A stretch of 64,000 nucleotides of DNA from JBBQLG01 sp964251665. Lineage in GTDB: Bacteria; Bacteroidota; Bacteroidia; Cytophagales; Spirosomataceae. The position numbers and the translations under genes are program-made. Where the stretch lies: contig CAXUKO010000003.1 in NCBI GenBank assembly GCA_964251665.1, forward strand, positions 124,001 to 188,000. The letters are read 5' to 3'. The notes beneath the pieces are model-generated. The model did no database searches. It saw nothing but the letters and a program-made list of their open reading frames with translations, and had not been told where the DNA came from. Below, in pieces: positions 35,801-43,681 of this stretch. Each line of letters opens with the position of its first letter. The first letter of the stretch is position 1.

Positions 35801-36232
35801 ACTGGGATTTGGATAGCGACCCAATGGCTGTGACACGGCATTCGCGTATAAACCCGTCAGAGTGGGACCACAACTGGAACAGGTAGCCTGCCATTTCCCA
35901 TTGCCGATATTTGTCCAGCTTGTTATTGGCACTGACCCAGCGATAACGGGTTTTGAGCCACTTCCATACGCATCTACCGTAATCGGGTTACCTGCAGAGC
36001 CTGACTGACTTATGGTTAGCATTCCCCTGAACGTGTCGCCCCGGCGAAATAGTACCTGACTGCCTGGTTGCAGAGTTAACGTATTCACTTTACCGATAGT
36101 CTGGAAGGGCGTTGTACTTGACGTGCCATTATTAGTGTCATTTCCATTGTTGGCAACATAGTATGTAGTCTGCCCAAACGACAGTTGAAAGAGCAAGCAA
36201 AAAGCAATGGTTAAGGGTAGAAAGTCTTTCAT
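32888..36232 (-). CDS. Secreted right-handed beta-helix protein with C-terminal DUF11-type repeats
   Basis: The protein is 1114 residues with a signal peptide (LTIAFCLLFQLSFGQ). After TYYVANNGNDTNNGTSS comes a parallel beta-helix region, densest at about residues 267-530, with runs of N-x-[IV]-x-x-N-x steps such as GLYIENSSGITVTNCEVVN. A jelly-roll-like segment lies around 600-740. Two conserved DUF11-type repeats sit near 830-940 and 985-1114 (VGETITYQVVVRNEGDNN; ADLSIQMNLSKQ). No T9SS sorting domain is seen. The fold is that of pectate lyases, polysaccharide depolymerases and some adhesins; catalytic residues cannot be assigned. It is read opposite to the capsule genes, downstream of a second lyase-fold gene, suggesting a two-gene insertion that acts on or attaches to the capsule. 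Confidence 0.8.
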   Translation of the reverse strand: MKDFLPLTIAFCLLFQLSFGQTTYYVANNGNDTNNGTSSTTPFQTIGKVNTLTLQPGSQVLFRRGDTFRGMLTISQSGSAGNPITVDAYGSGSKPVIAGSVPITSWTNIGNGKWQATCSSCGPTLTGLYANAVSQPLGRYPNPSDPNRGYLTVQAHVGKTKLGSQQPLTTNWVGGEVVIRANYFIIDRATITQQTSNTLTLTNASTYDISDQFGYFIQNHPATLDQQGEWYYNPANKQITIYSNQIDPNTQLISATVFSQGATTRARSNVTFNNLRIIETLNCGLYIENSSGITVTNCEVVNSGENGVWFSGSGNTILFENNLIERTNNNGFQIDTYNTFTCRGNTIRHTALEPGRGDSGDAQYNGFIAYSLTGTLIENNTIDSTGYCALNFPKNNTTVKRNIVSNFCMTKNDGGGLYVTNNAQESMTNVSLQENIIFNGLGVAEGTPDGFLGANGIYLDECIQNIMVSDNTAFKCSGAGIYLHGATSCAVIRNTCFDNDYTQYIIDYTNLCTATNNTTTNNVFVGKLPTQYSAIYNSYTTNLGTFGTFDNNYYARPLDDVQTLRLSYPPPNGTSFDPQSLLEWKTKYGKDQNSKTSSVTFKGYIINSFTGPERVVGGDFTTGTGYGIGGPFIFSDFNNGQGTWDNTNRINGGSLNLNFTSITNNPGASLYAAQVVNSVAQNKYYIIQFDAISPIPNRLVQVYIQPQFSPFLALVDTRPAVVVGTSVQHYEIAVKPLRDLDKALAVLRPFESSQPLFIDNYSFREANISRIDPDKLILFMYNPTSVDMVVALNGSYKDVANQTYTGQLTIPAFRSIVLLWNGSQSISADLKAQITTDKEAPRVGETITYQVVVRNEGDNNTSGTPVSTQWSVRLPPNLQLTNSTGLQYANGTIIGTVTNLPSQASASFTFQAKPLATGVYRTAVELISSTYLDPDSSPLSGTGDGEDDSDEAIVRTKELGETVFISPNPNQRPLKALVSSQPPSDLTKADLSIQMNLSKQVLVANEVITCTVIVLNRGGTTATSIQITDQLPSGLQFVSGAGWTVNGNTLTNSIDRLAAGGSYAFSFQVRATSTGQWTNQAQITASGTGDPDSTPNNGYANGEDDQIQADVRVR

Positions 36233-36336
36233 AAATAAACATATACTGAAAACACATTATTCTTTGTAACTGATAAAGGAGGTAATTGTCCGATTCGTAC
36301 TTTTTGTAGAAACAAAAAACCAACGTATGATAGGGC

Positions 36337-37872
36337 TTAAAATGACTTACCCGGGTAATTCCCATAATAATAGTCGGCCATCTGATGATAGGTAATGAAC
36401 GCTCTGAGTTGCTTCACACCTGATACTGGATAGCTGGTATTGCTGATTATTAGCCGTCCGTACGTATCGAGACTGAATACGGGTGCTCCATAACCAGCTG
36501 CATTAAAGGCTCGAGTAGTTGCGAGCAGCGTTACGCTGCCTTTACCCGCTATTCCTCCCGAACAATCTATAATTAGTACAGCACGATAATCGTAGTCAGC
36601 TCCAATAATAGTGATGGTAGCTTGATAAATAGCTCCTGTTGGTGCATTGGTGATTATTGTAGATGACGCCGTCAATGCCATCTGCGTATTATACCGAATG
36701 CCGTATGGAGTAGTCGAGTTATTTTTATTAACTACTACACCCTGGCACTGGTAAAATAAACCTGAGTCTACATAGTCACCGAGCGATTCAACGCTTCCGC
36801 CAAAATAAGATGGGTGTCCTGATCCGAGTAGCAGTTCACCCCCAAATCGCTCGAATGATACGTTACCCGCGAAATATGGCCGGTATGTAGAGTTTGAGTT
36901 ATTGTTACGAATGAAGGTTGATTTATCTGTAAACCATACTTGAACGTTAAGGGGACAATTATACGGAAAGCATCCCTCATCAATTAATAGAACGGTTCCT
37001 CCTGTAATAAACGTATTTACGTAGTTAACACCAGTCAAGCCAGAGCCGTGAAATGAGTTATTGCCTGACGTTCGTTTGTACTGGATATCATATTGGCATG
37101 TATTTTCCCATGAGCAGTTTTGTGCCGTACACCACTCTGTAAATGACCCATTTGTTTCATTGTGGTACAAAAGGCCAACTTTGTTGCGCTGAAAGACACA
37201 CTTGTTCACCAACTGCCCACATTGTCCCGCTATTTCAATGGCGGTGGATGAGGCATTGCCCTTAAAAATTATACCTTCAATCGTGTTTTGACAAATACGT
37301 CCTGATCCACCTATCAGCTTAAGACACGCTTTATTTGGGCCAATTTGGGAGTAATCAAAAACAACCGTGTTAGGAACGGCTCTTAGTTCAAGTCCTTCAA
37401 AACTCTGCAGCTTAACGCAAGTCGTTGAAAGTTTGTAGACACCTGCTGGTACCGTAATCACAACAGTTGGGTTAGCTTGTTGAAAATTGATGGCGTTCTG
37501 TAGCTTAGCCGCATCATCAGTTACACCATCTCCCTTTGCGCCAAAATCAGATTTGAGGTTAACAGTGTATCCTGCCAACACACGTTTATAGCGTTTACCT
37601 GATGCTGTAACCAGAGTCAAAATGCTATCATCACTTGTGTTCTTATCTGTAGGATCATATTGGTATGTATCCATTCGACCTGCATCAATCAGTACAAGAT
37701 TCGGAGGAAGATCGGATAAATTGCGAACTTCAAAACGGCTGTAGGTATACAACTGCTTTTTTAAAGACGAAGGCTCATTTAGTGGAAGTAAATTGCTTTT
37801 GGGGCTCTTTTGCCCCTCGCATCGGGAGCTAATTAAAATTGCTAGTACTAAAAGTAATTGCCTTCTCATCAT
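36337..37872 (-). CDS. Secreted pectate-lyase-3/GH28-like beta-helix protein
   Basis: The protein is 511 residues from the methionine at 37872; a frame to 37905 is open but the inner Met precedes a cleaner signal segment (LLLVLAILISSRCEG). The Pectate_lyase_3 signature DFGAKGDGVTDDAAKLQNAI is near residue 104, followed by VVITVPAGVYKLSTTCV and beta-helix rungs. The Cys at CEGQ may make it a lipoprotein. Related proteins cleave or bind polysaccharides, including phage depolymerases and alginate or pectin lyases. The active site is not obvious. The gene ends 104 bp upstream of the larger beta-helix gene on the same strand, probably one operon, and is divergent from the wzx side of the capsule locus. 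Confidence 0.75.
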   Translation of the reverse strand: MMRRQLLLVLAILISSRCEGQKSPKSNLLPLNEPSSLKKQLYTYSRFEVRNLSDLPPNLVLIDAGRMDTYQYDPTDKNTSDDSILTLVTASGKRYKRVLAGYTVNLKSDFGAKGDGVTDDAAKLQNAINFQQANPTVVITVPAGVYKLSTTCVKLQSFEGLELRAVPNTVVFDYSQIGPNKACLKLIGGSGRICQNTIEGIIFKGNASSTAIEIAGQCGQLVNKCVFQRNKVGLLYHNETNGSFTEWCTAQNCSWENTCQYDIQYKRTSGNNSFHGSGLTGVNYVNTFITGGTVLLIDEGCFPYNCPLNVQVWFTDKSTFIRNNNSNSTYRPYFAGNVSFERFGGELLLGSGHPSYFGGSVESLGDYVDSGLFYQCQGVVVNKNNSTTPYGIRYNTQMALTASSTIITNAPTGAIYQATITIIGADYDYRAVLIIDCSGGIAGKGSVTLLATTRAFNAAGYGAPVFSLDTYGRLIISNTSYPVSGVKQLRAFITYHQMADYYYGNYPGKSF

Positions 37873-38377
37873 ACTTGACGCTTTGTTTACCAGCAAAGTA
37901 CGCAAAGATTATTGGTACGCTGACTATTAACTCATTAGTGGCATTAGGCTGATTCCCTACTAGATAGCCAGCTATTGAGAGAAAGAGTTGGTGACAAATT
38001 CACAGAAGCTAACCCATGTATTGATGTAAGCCTACTGTGCGAGCAGGTGACACCAAAGGAGTTACGGGTCGTCTAAAATTGTTACCTTTGTACCTGATAA
38101 TCGGATTCAGCCTAAAATTAGTAGGGCCCCGGCCCTGTACATAATGGGTGAACGACATATACCAATTGTATGAAAATGAACTATTATAGACAAGCTGAGA
38201 CTCTCAGATAGAGTAACACTTAACGAAGGGCTTCTGCACATGTTTAAAGTTAAAGGTCTTTAGTTGTGTGTATCATGTTGGCAACGGGTGAAGATGTAGT
38301 TTGAATATAAGGTATTTGGAACATTATTCAGATTAGATTGCTATTTCACAAAAGTAAATTGTTTACTTTTTATTTGA
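37873..38377. other. Divergent intergenic region upstream of wzx
   Basis: The 505-bp spacer contains an exact -7 element at 38083-38090 (plus strand) and otherwise no ORF or strong hairpin. If that promoter drives wzx, the transcript has a long AT-rich leader of about 280 bases. Confidence 0.5.
38083..38090 (+). promoter_or_regulatory. -7 promoter element upstream of the wzx operon
   Basis: TACCTTTG followed by TACC is an exact TAnnTTTG match of the form common at Bacteroidota promoters. It lies 288 bases before the wzx start at 38378. No clear -33 TTTG is at the right distance. Confidence 0.5.
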
Positions 38378-39706
38378 ATGAATATAATGGAAAATACTGG
38401 TCTTGTGAGTAATGTTAAAAAGTCTGTTAAAGAATTATCAAATCACATAAAAGTAGAGCATAAAATTTATACGAATTTTTTATCGCTTGGATTAGTCCAA
38501 TTTACAAATTTTGTTTTGCCATTAGTAACCTATCCATATTTATTTCGTACGATAGGTGTCAACCGCTTCGGTTCAGTAATGTATGCCTTTAGCGTAATGG
38601 TCTATCTGTCTGCTTTTGCTGACTATGGATTTAATATATCTGGCCCTCGTAGTATCGTTATCAATAAGAATAATCCGCAACTTCTTTCAATTATAATGTC
38701 AACTATATTACAGACTAAACTTTTTCTTTTACTATTTTGCTTAAGTAGCATTGGATTAGGTGTTGTTTTTATTCCTAGATTAGAGAAAGATATTTTATTA
38801 TACGTCTGGGGGGGGCTATACTTGATAGGTAGTTGTGTATTACCTACATGGCTGTTTCAAGGTTTGGAAGACATGAAACACCTTACTTGGATTAATTTAT
38901 TAGCAAAATTTGGAGCTACTGGATTAATTTATCTTGTTATAGAAGCGAAGTCAGATTATATATATATTGTAGGTATCTTTGGGGTTGCTAACCTAGTTTC
39001 TGGAATCATAGGAATTGTTTATGCCAGTAAACACTATAATTTGATTTTTCAATGGCAAAAATTCTCGACTATTTTAACAGAACTACGCAACGGCTGGTAC
39101 TACTTTCTTTCCAGCTTTTCTTCCGTTGCTTTTAGTAGTTCAACTGTGCTCATATTAGGATTTTTTGTCATTGATGACGTAGTAGGTAAATATAGTTTGG
39201 CAGAAAAAATAGTTTTTGCCGTTTGGCAATTGATTAGTATTTTCTCACAAGCTACTTATCCTGTATTATGTAGACTTGCTACCGAGTCCCATACATCTGT
39301 AGTTAATTTTATGCGCAAATTTCATTTGCCGTTTACTATATTAATTATGCTAATATGTTTGTTAATTGCACTAGATGCTGATACGATGATAGAATTTGCT
39401 ACTGGAATGAAGCAATCTGAGACAGCATTATTACTGCGGATATTAAGTCTTTTTCCTATAGCTGTTTGCTTAAATGTTACAGCTTACCAAATGTTACTTG
39501 TTTATCAGAAGCAAAAATATAACGCAATAATCTTTAATTGTTCAGTGGTATTAAATATACTTTTATGTGTACTGATGGCCTCGTTGTTTGGTGTCATAGG
39601 AATGGCATGGGCTGCGGTTTTGACACAGATTGCTGTAGCTTTGTCATTGCACTTGACGCTTGCTGCGAAATTTCCCGAATATGGATTAGTAAAAGGCCAT
39701 TGGTAG
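38378..39706 (+). CDS. Wzx-type polysaccharide flippase
   Basis: The protein is 442 residues, a polytopic membrane protein of the RfbX/MATE-like oligosaccharide flippase family. About 12 hydrophobic segments are visible, starting with FLSLGLVQFTNFVLPLVTYP near residue 35, which includes the family's N-terminal VxPYLxRxxG-like block (LVTYPYLFRTIGVNRFG). It should move undecaprenyl-diphosphate-linked repeat units across the inner membrane. It begins the AT-rich glycan-assembly part of the locus and is followed 29 bp later by an acetyltransferase gene. An alternative ATG at 38387 (MENTG) is possible. Substrate cannot be predicted. Confidence 0.9.
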   Translation: MNIMENTGLVSNVKKSVKELSNHIKVEHKIYTNFLSLGLVQFTNFVLPLVTYPYLFRTIGVNRFGSVMYAFSVMVYLSAFADYGFNISGPRSIVINKNNPQLLSIIMSTILQTKLFLLLFCLSSIGLGVVFIPRLEKDILLYVWGGLYLIGSCVLPTWLFQGLEDMKHLTWINLLAKFGATGLIYLVIEAKSDYIYIVGIFGVANLVSGIIGIVYASKHYNLIFQWQKFSTILTELRNGWYYFLSSFSSVAFSSSTVLILGFFVIDDVVGKYSLAEKIVFAVWQLISIFSQATYPVLCRLATESHTSVVNFMRKFHLPFTILIMLICLLIALDADTMIEFATGMKQSETALLLRILSLFPIAVCLNVTAYQMLLVYQKQKYNAIIFNCSVVLNILLCVLMASLFGVIGMAWAAVLTQIAVALSLHLTLAAKFPEYGLVKGHW

Positions 39707-39735
39707 CTAACCTCTTCTAAGGCATATAATACATT

Positions 39736-40323
39736 ATGAATCGTCTTGTAAAGCTAGTAGTTAGCTGGTTTGTTCGTTTACTGTGGGGAGTACATATCGG
39801 CGTAGGCAGCTACTTATCTGTGCCATTTCTAAGTATTAGTGGAGGACGTCTTATAACTATTGGACGGGGAACTACTGTTGGTAGACGAGCTTGGCTAGCT
39901 GCGTTTGAATCGTTTGGTAATCAAACTTACACACCATGTATACGAATTGGTGACAATGTCACTATTGGTAATTTTTTATGTCTAACTGCTATTGATAAAA
40001 TTGAAATAGAAGACGGATGTTTGTTCAGTGAGTATGTATATATCTCTGATCATGGTCATGGAACTGTAGCTGAAAATGGACCACCAGCTAACCAACCCTT
40101 ATATAGTAAAGGCCCTATACGCATAGGTGAGAATACATTTTTGGGGTATAGGGTCTCTATCCTTCCAGGTGTCAGCTTAGGGCGGAATTGCGTGGTGGGT
40201 GCTCATTCAGTAGTAACTCATTCTTTTCCCGATTATTCTGTTATTGCAGGAACACCAGCTCGATTATTAAAATCTTACAATCCGCAGACTCAAACTTGGA
40301 ACGATGCAACTGTACGAACATAA
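39736..40323 (+). CDS. Left-handed beta-helix acetyltransferase, WbbJ/maltose acetyltransferase-like
   Basis: The protein is 195 residues. Hexapeptide repeats form a left-handed beta-helix: IRIGDNVTIGNFLCLTAIDKIEIED, then GPIRIGENTFLGYRVSILPGVSLG and CVVGAHSVVTHSFPDYSVIAGTPAR, the classical C-terminal loop of this family. The histidine motif SDHGHG near residue 110 fits the catalytic His of acetyl-CoA sugar acetyltransferases. It probably O-acetylates a sugar of the repeat unit in the cytoplasm. The last 20 bases overlap the start of the methyltransferase gene in another frame. Confidence 0.88.
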   Translation: MNRLVKLVVSWFVRLLWGVHIGVGSYLSVPFLSISGGRLITIGRGTTVGRRAWLAAFESFGNQTYTPCIRIGDNVTIGNFLCLTAIDKIEIEDGCLFSEYVYISDHGHGTVAENGPPANQPLYSKGPIRIGENTFLGYRVSILPGVSLGRNCVVGAHSVVTHSFPDYSVIAGTPARLLKSYNPQTQTWNDATVRT

Positions 40324-40957
40324 GCAACCTATTTACTTTACACAAATACGTGAAGACTTAATAAGTCAGATGCCTTCAAATCCAGAGAATCGAGTCCTGG
40401 AAATTGGAGCGGGTGGATGCGATACACTTGTTGCCATTAAAGAACGAAAGTTGGCAAAGGAAGTATTTGGAGTAGAACTATTTGCAATTGAAGGATCAAA
40501 CCAGAAAAACTTACTAATTGACAAATTATTTATTGGTAATATCGAAGAGCGATTGCCTGATTATCCAATAAATTATTTTGACATAATACTTTGTGGTGAT
40601 GTTTTAGAGCATCTAATTGATCCTTGGAAAACCGTTCGTGAAATAAGTCGATATCTCAAGAAAGGTGGCGTTATTATTGTATCCTGTCCAAATATACGCG
40701 AAGTGACAAACTTAACGCGTATATTAATAACAGGTCGATTTCAGTACAAATCAAGTGGGATTATGGATAAAACACATCTTCGCTTTTTTGGTAGAAAAGA
40801 CTTGGTAGATATGTTGACTACAGACGAGTTAAGTGTGGTTCGTGCCATACCTAACTATTTCATTACCCCACATAGAGCACAGTTTAGATTTGTTCATTTG
40901 GGTTTGTTAGATTCGTTTCTGGCGGCTCAGAATATTGTTGTCAGTCAAAAAAAATAA
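40304..40957 (+). CDS. Class I SAM-dependent methyltransferase
   Basis: The protein is 217 residues with a Rossmann methyltransferase fold: motif I VLEIGAGGCDTL near residue 31, the acidic post-I VFGVELF, motif II/III FDIILCGDVLEHLIDPW near 90, and GGVIIVSCPNI near 125. It resembles methyltransferase-11/23 family members found in glycan loci. The likely role is O-methylation of a sugar in the repeat unit or modification of a glycan end, which is inference from context. The start overlaps the preceding acetyltransferase gene by 20 bases, and the next gene starts 5 bases after the stop. Confidence 0.85.
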   Translation: MQLYEHKQPIYFTQIREDLISQMPSNPENRVLEIGAGGCDTLVAIKERKLAKEVFGVELFAIEGSNQKNLLIDKLFIGNIEERLPDYPINYFDIILCGDVLEHLIDPWKTVREISRYLKKGGVIIVSCPNIREVTNLTRILITGRFQYKSSGIMDKTHLRFFGRKDLVDMLTTDELSVVRAIPNYFITPHRAQFRFVHLGLLDSFLAAQNIVVSQKK

Positions 40958-40962
40958 ATATT

Positions 40963-42252
40963 GTGCAGGCCGTATTTACAATAGTTGCTAAAAACTACAT
41001 TCCGTTAGCCAATGTTTTGGGTGATTCACTTCGAAGGCAGCATCCCGATATGCCATTTTTTATCGTTGTAGCAGACCGGGAAGATGGATTGATAGATTTT
41101 TCTCAGCAAAGATATTCGATCATCACGGCAGCAGAGATGCATATAGTACAATTAACAGAAATGGCGTTCAAGTATAACGTAACAGAATTCTGTACTGCTT
41201 TAAAACCATTTAGTTTTAAGTTTTTGTTTGAACAAGGTTATAAAGAAGTAATCTATTTTGACCCTGATATCTATATTTTTCATAAGCTTGACGACATTTT
41301 TTCGACGCTGTTAACTTCGTCAATGGTGTTGACTCCACATTATAGCACTATAGAAACAGTATATTCAGGTCTGTTCAAAGAAGGTAACATTTTGTTCGCC
41401 GGTATTTTCAACTTAGGGTTTTGTGCATTAAATCAAACGGCCAATGGTTTACATATTATTGATTGGTGGTGTAATCGGCTTACGGATCAATGCTATGCTG
41501 ATCGCACAGATGGGTTGCATGTTGATCAAAAGTGGGCTGATTTTCTGCCCACTTATTTTGAGGATATTTGCATAGAAAGAGGAATAGGTTATAACATGGC
41601 TATTTGGAATTGGCATGAACGGCAGTTGGTAGAACGAGATGGGCGTTACTGTGTTGTAAATCGAATTACTGGAGGTGGTGAGACTCCGTTAATCTTCTAC
41701 CATTTTTCCAATTATCATTTTAACGCAGTATTAGATATTAGTAAGTTTCTGCCAATTCAAAAAAGCCGATTCTCTGATATAATTTCAGTAAGCCAATTCT
41801 ATGCACAGGTACTTATTAAAGAAAACGTTATAACTCAACTTGCTAAGTTAGCTTATTCGTATGCTTCGTTTGATAATGGAATGCCTGTCGCTCAGTTTCA
41901 TAGGCGATTTTACCGTCGAATTATTGAGAAAGATAAATCAGGAAAGAACCCATTCATAACGGCTGGCAATAATTCGTATTATCAAGTGCTCAAACGCAAT
42001 CGTTTATTGGTAGATAGTAAGAGTCTCGAAAAATTAAATGAAGTTAATTTCGAAGGATTTGACAGTAAGTTGAGATCTCTGAATAAAATAGCAAGGCTGT
42101 TTAAATTATTATTAGGATTTGAGCGATATGCACTTCTATGCAAGTTTATGTTTAGATATGTTCGGGCTGAAAATCAAACGTTTCTTCTACGGGAATACGA
42201 GGCTACATTGCCATTTATAAATGAAAACAGGTATATTAACACACAAGAGTGA
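40963..42252 (+). CDS. GT-A-type glycosyltransferase (GT8-like), DPD motif
   Basis: The protein is 429 residues, probably from the GTG at 40963, because no ATG fits the N-terminal strand (VQAVFTIVAKNYIPLANVLGD). The GT-A metal-binding motif is D100-P-D102 in VIYFDPDIYIF. Later family features include MVLTPHYS, FNLGFCALN, and the acidic VDQKWADFLPTYF with YNMAIWNWHER. This pattern matches a glycosyltransferase family found in bacterial surface-glycan loci; donor and acceptor are unknown. The C-terminal 150 residues look helical and match nothing I recognise. Its stop overlaps the GTG start of the wzy-like gene (GTGA). Confidence 0.75.
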   Translation: MQAVFTIVAKNYIPLANVLGDSLRRQHPDMPFFIVVADREDGLIDFSQQRYSIITAAEMHIVQLTEMAFKYNVTEFCTALKPFSFKFLFEQGYKEVIYFDPDIYIFHKLDDIFSTLLTSSMVLTPHYSTIETVYSGLFKEGNILFAGIFNLGFCALNQTANGLHIIDWWCNRLTDQCYADRTDGLHVDQKWADFLPTYFEDICIERGIGYNMAIWNWHERQLVERDGRYCVVNRITGGGETPLIFYHFSNYHFNAVLDISKFLPIQKSRFSDIISVSQFYAQVLIKENVITQLAKLAYSYASFDNGMPVAQFHRRFYRRIIEKDKSGKNPFITAGNNSYYQVLKRNRLLVDSKSLEKLNEVNFEGFDSKLRSLNKIARLFKLLLGFERYALLCKFMFRYVRAENQTFLLREYEATLPFINENRYINTQE

Positions 42253-43556
42253 AGGACAGTTTTGTTACATATCGCCAGTTTTTAAATACATTATTCTTTC
42301 TTGTATTTATAAGTTCATCTTTTGATGTATTCTTAAATCTGAAGATTGGAGGGTTCTCATTTCGATTTGTGTATATAGTTATATTGATTTTGTTGTCTAT
42401 ATACTTAGGAGATACAATTTGGAAGGGAATACTGCGTGTGCAGGCTGTAGGAATGCTTTCATTTATAATATGGTCAGGGTTTCTTATTGTATTTATTCCT
42501 AACACTCCATTACTAAGTAGAAACATCGGATATATTGTTTGGTTATACATTCATTTTGTATTTATAACAATAGCCAGTTATTATATTCATGCGGTTAATG
42601 TTAATCAAATTGTTAAATTATATTTATTATCATTTTTAATAGTGTCTTTGTTTGGACTATTGCAGTTCTTCGTGGCTCTATTTGGCGTTAGTATGTTAGT
42701 AGAGCAATGGTGGATTGATGGAAGATTGGCTAGAATAAACGCTTTCTCCTACGAACCATCCTACTTTGCTACATATCTATTAATAGGATTCTCATTTGCA
42801 TATTATCTGCAACGTAATAAGATTGCTACGTTTGGGAAATTACCTTTATATACAGTTATAATTTCTGGAAGCGCTTTAGTGTTAAGTACTTCTCGTATGG
42901 GGATTATGCTTACCGCTATACAGGTATTGTGTTTTGAGGTGCTTGTTAAGCGAAAGAGTTTTAATCAGCTGCTTTTTTTTCTAATAGGGTTTGTCGTGGT
43001 ACTTGGTGGAATTTTTCTTTATATCGCCAGTAACGAGAATTTAGGTTTTTTATTGGCTGGGCTGGGTATATTGGGTGGTTCAGACCACTCAAGTGCAGAA
43101 CGGCTGGATGGTTTTTTGACTCAATTGGCGATTTTTAGCCGTAGTCCGTTTAAAGGATATAGTTTAGGGGGGGTTTCACAAGCTATCGCTTTTGAAAAGG
43201 GTGTTACTTCTATATCACAAGAGACAATAAAAATTTATGATGTTAGTATTAATATTTTTCTAGAAGTGTTGACTGCCAGTGGCATCATTGGCTTTCTATT
43301 CTTCATGCTCTACATCTATTATACAATAGCAAAACCACTTCGATTTGCTCGGAGAGAAGAGTTACTTACTTCTGATGCTGTTCTTCTTAAAGCACTTATA
43401 TGGAGTTTATTATTTGAACTGCTGATACTTTGTTTCAACCAAAATATTTTGAGAGCCTATTTATGGATACATATTGCACTTATTAATGCTGTGTATTTTG
43501 CTTTAAAAAACTTGAGTAAACACGTTCTGCGTCCTAAGCAGCATGACCTGGTATAA
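42249..43556 (+). CDS. Wzy-like O-antigen/capsule polymerase
   Basis: The protein is 435 residues and strongly hydrophobic, with about 10-12 transmembrane segments and a larger periplasmic loop around residues 265-330, as in Wzy/O-antigen ligase family proteins. The segment NAFSYEPSYFATYLLIGFSFAYYLQ near residue 160 and SRMGIMLTAIQVL near 215 fit the Wzy_C type. It should polymerise repeat units on the periplasmic face of the inner membrane. The start is a GTG overlapping the previous stop. Very low sequence conservation is normal for this family, so the call rests on topology, size and locus context. It is among the most AT-rich genes of the window. Confidence 0.82.
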   Translation: MKDSFVTYRQFLNTLFFLVFISSSFDVFLNLKIGGFSFRFVYIVILILLSIYLGDTIWKGILRVQAVGMLSFIIWSGFLIVFIPNTPLLSRNIGYIVWLYIHFVFITIASYYIHAVNVNQIVKLYLLSFLIVSLFGLLQFFVALFGVSMLVEQWWIDGRLARINAFSYEPSYFATYLLIGFSFAYYLQRNKIATFGKLPLYTVIISGSALVLSTSRMGIMLTAIQVLCFEVLVKRKSFNQLLFFLIGFVVVLGGIFLYIASNENLGFLLAGLGILGGSDHSSAERLDGFLTQLAIFSRSPFKGYSLGGVSQAIAFEKGVTSISQETIKIYDVSINIFLEVLTASGIIGFLFFMLYIYYTIAKPLRFARREELLTSDAVLLKALIWSLLFELLILCFNQNILRAYLWIHIALINAVYFALKNLSKHVLRPKQHDLV

Positions 43557-43681
43557 GTAAATGTACTCACAATTAATTTAGCATGTACCATTACTTTTAT
43601 CTGTTGTATATACTTTGAAAATGAGGTGGAGAATACATTGTTTACAAAACCTGTTGAGATGAAAAAATTAATTGAATACCC

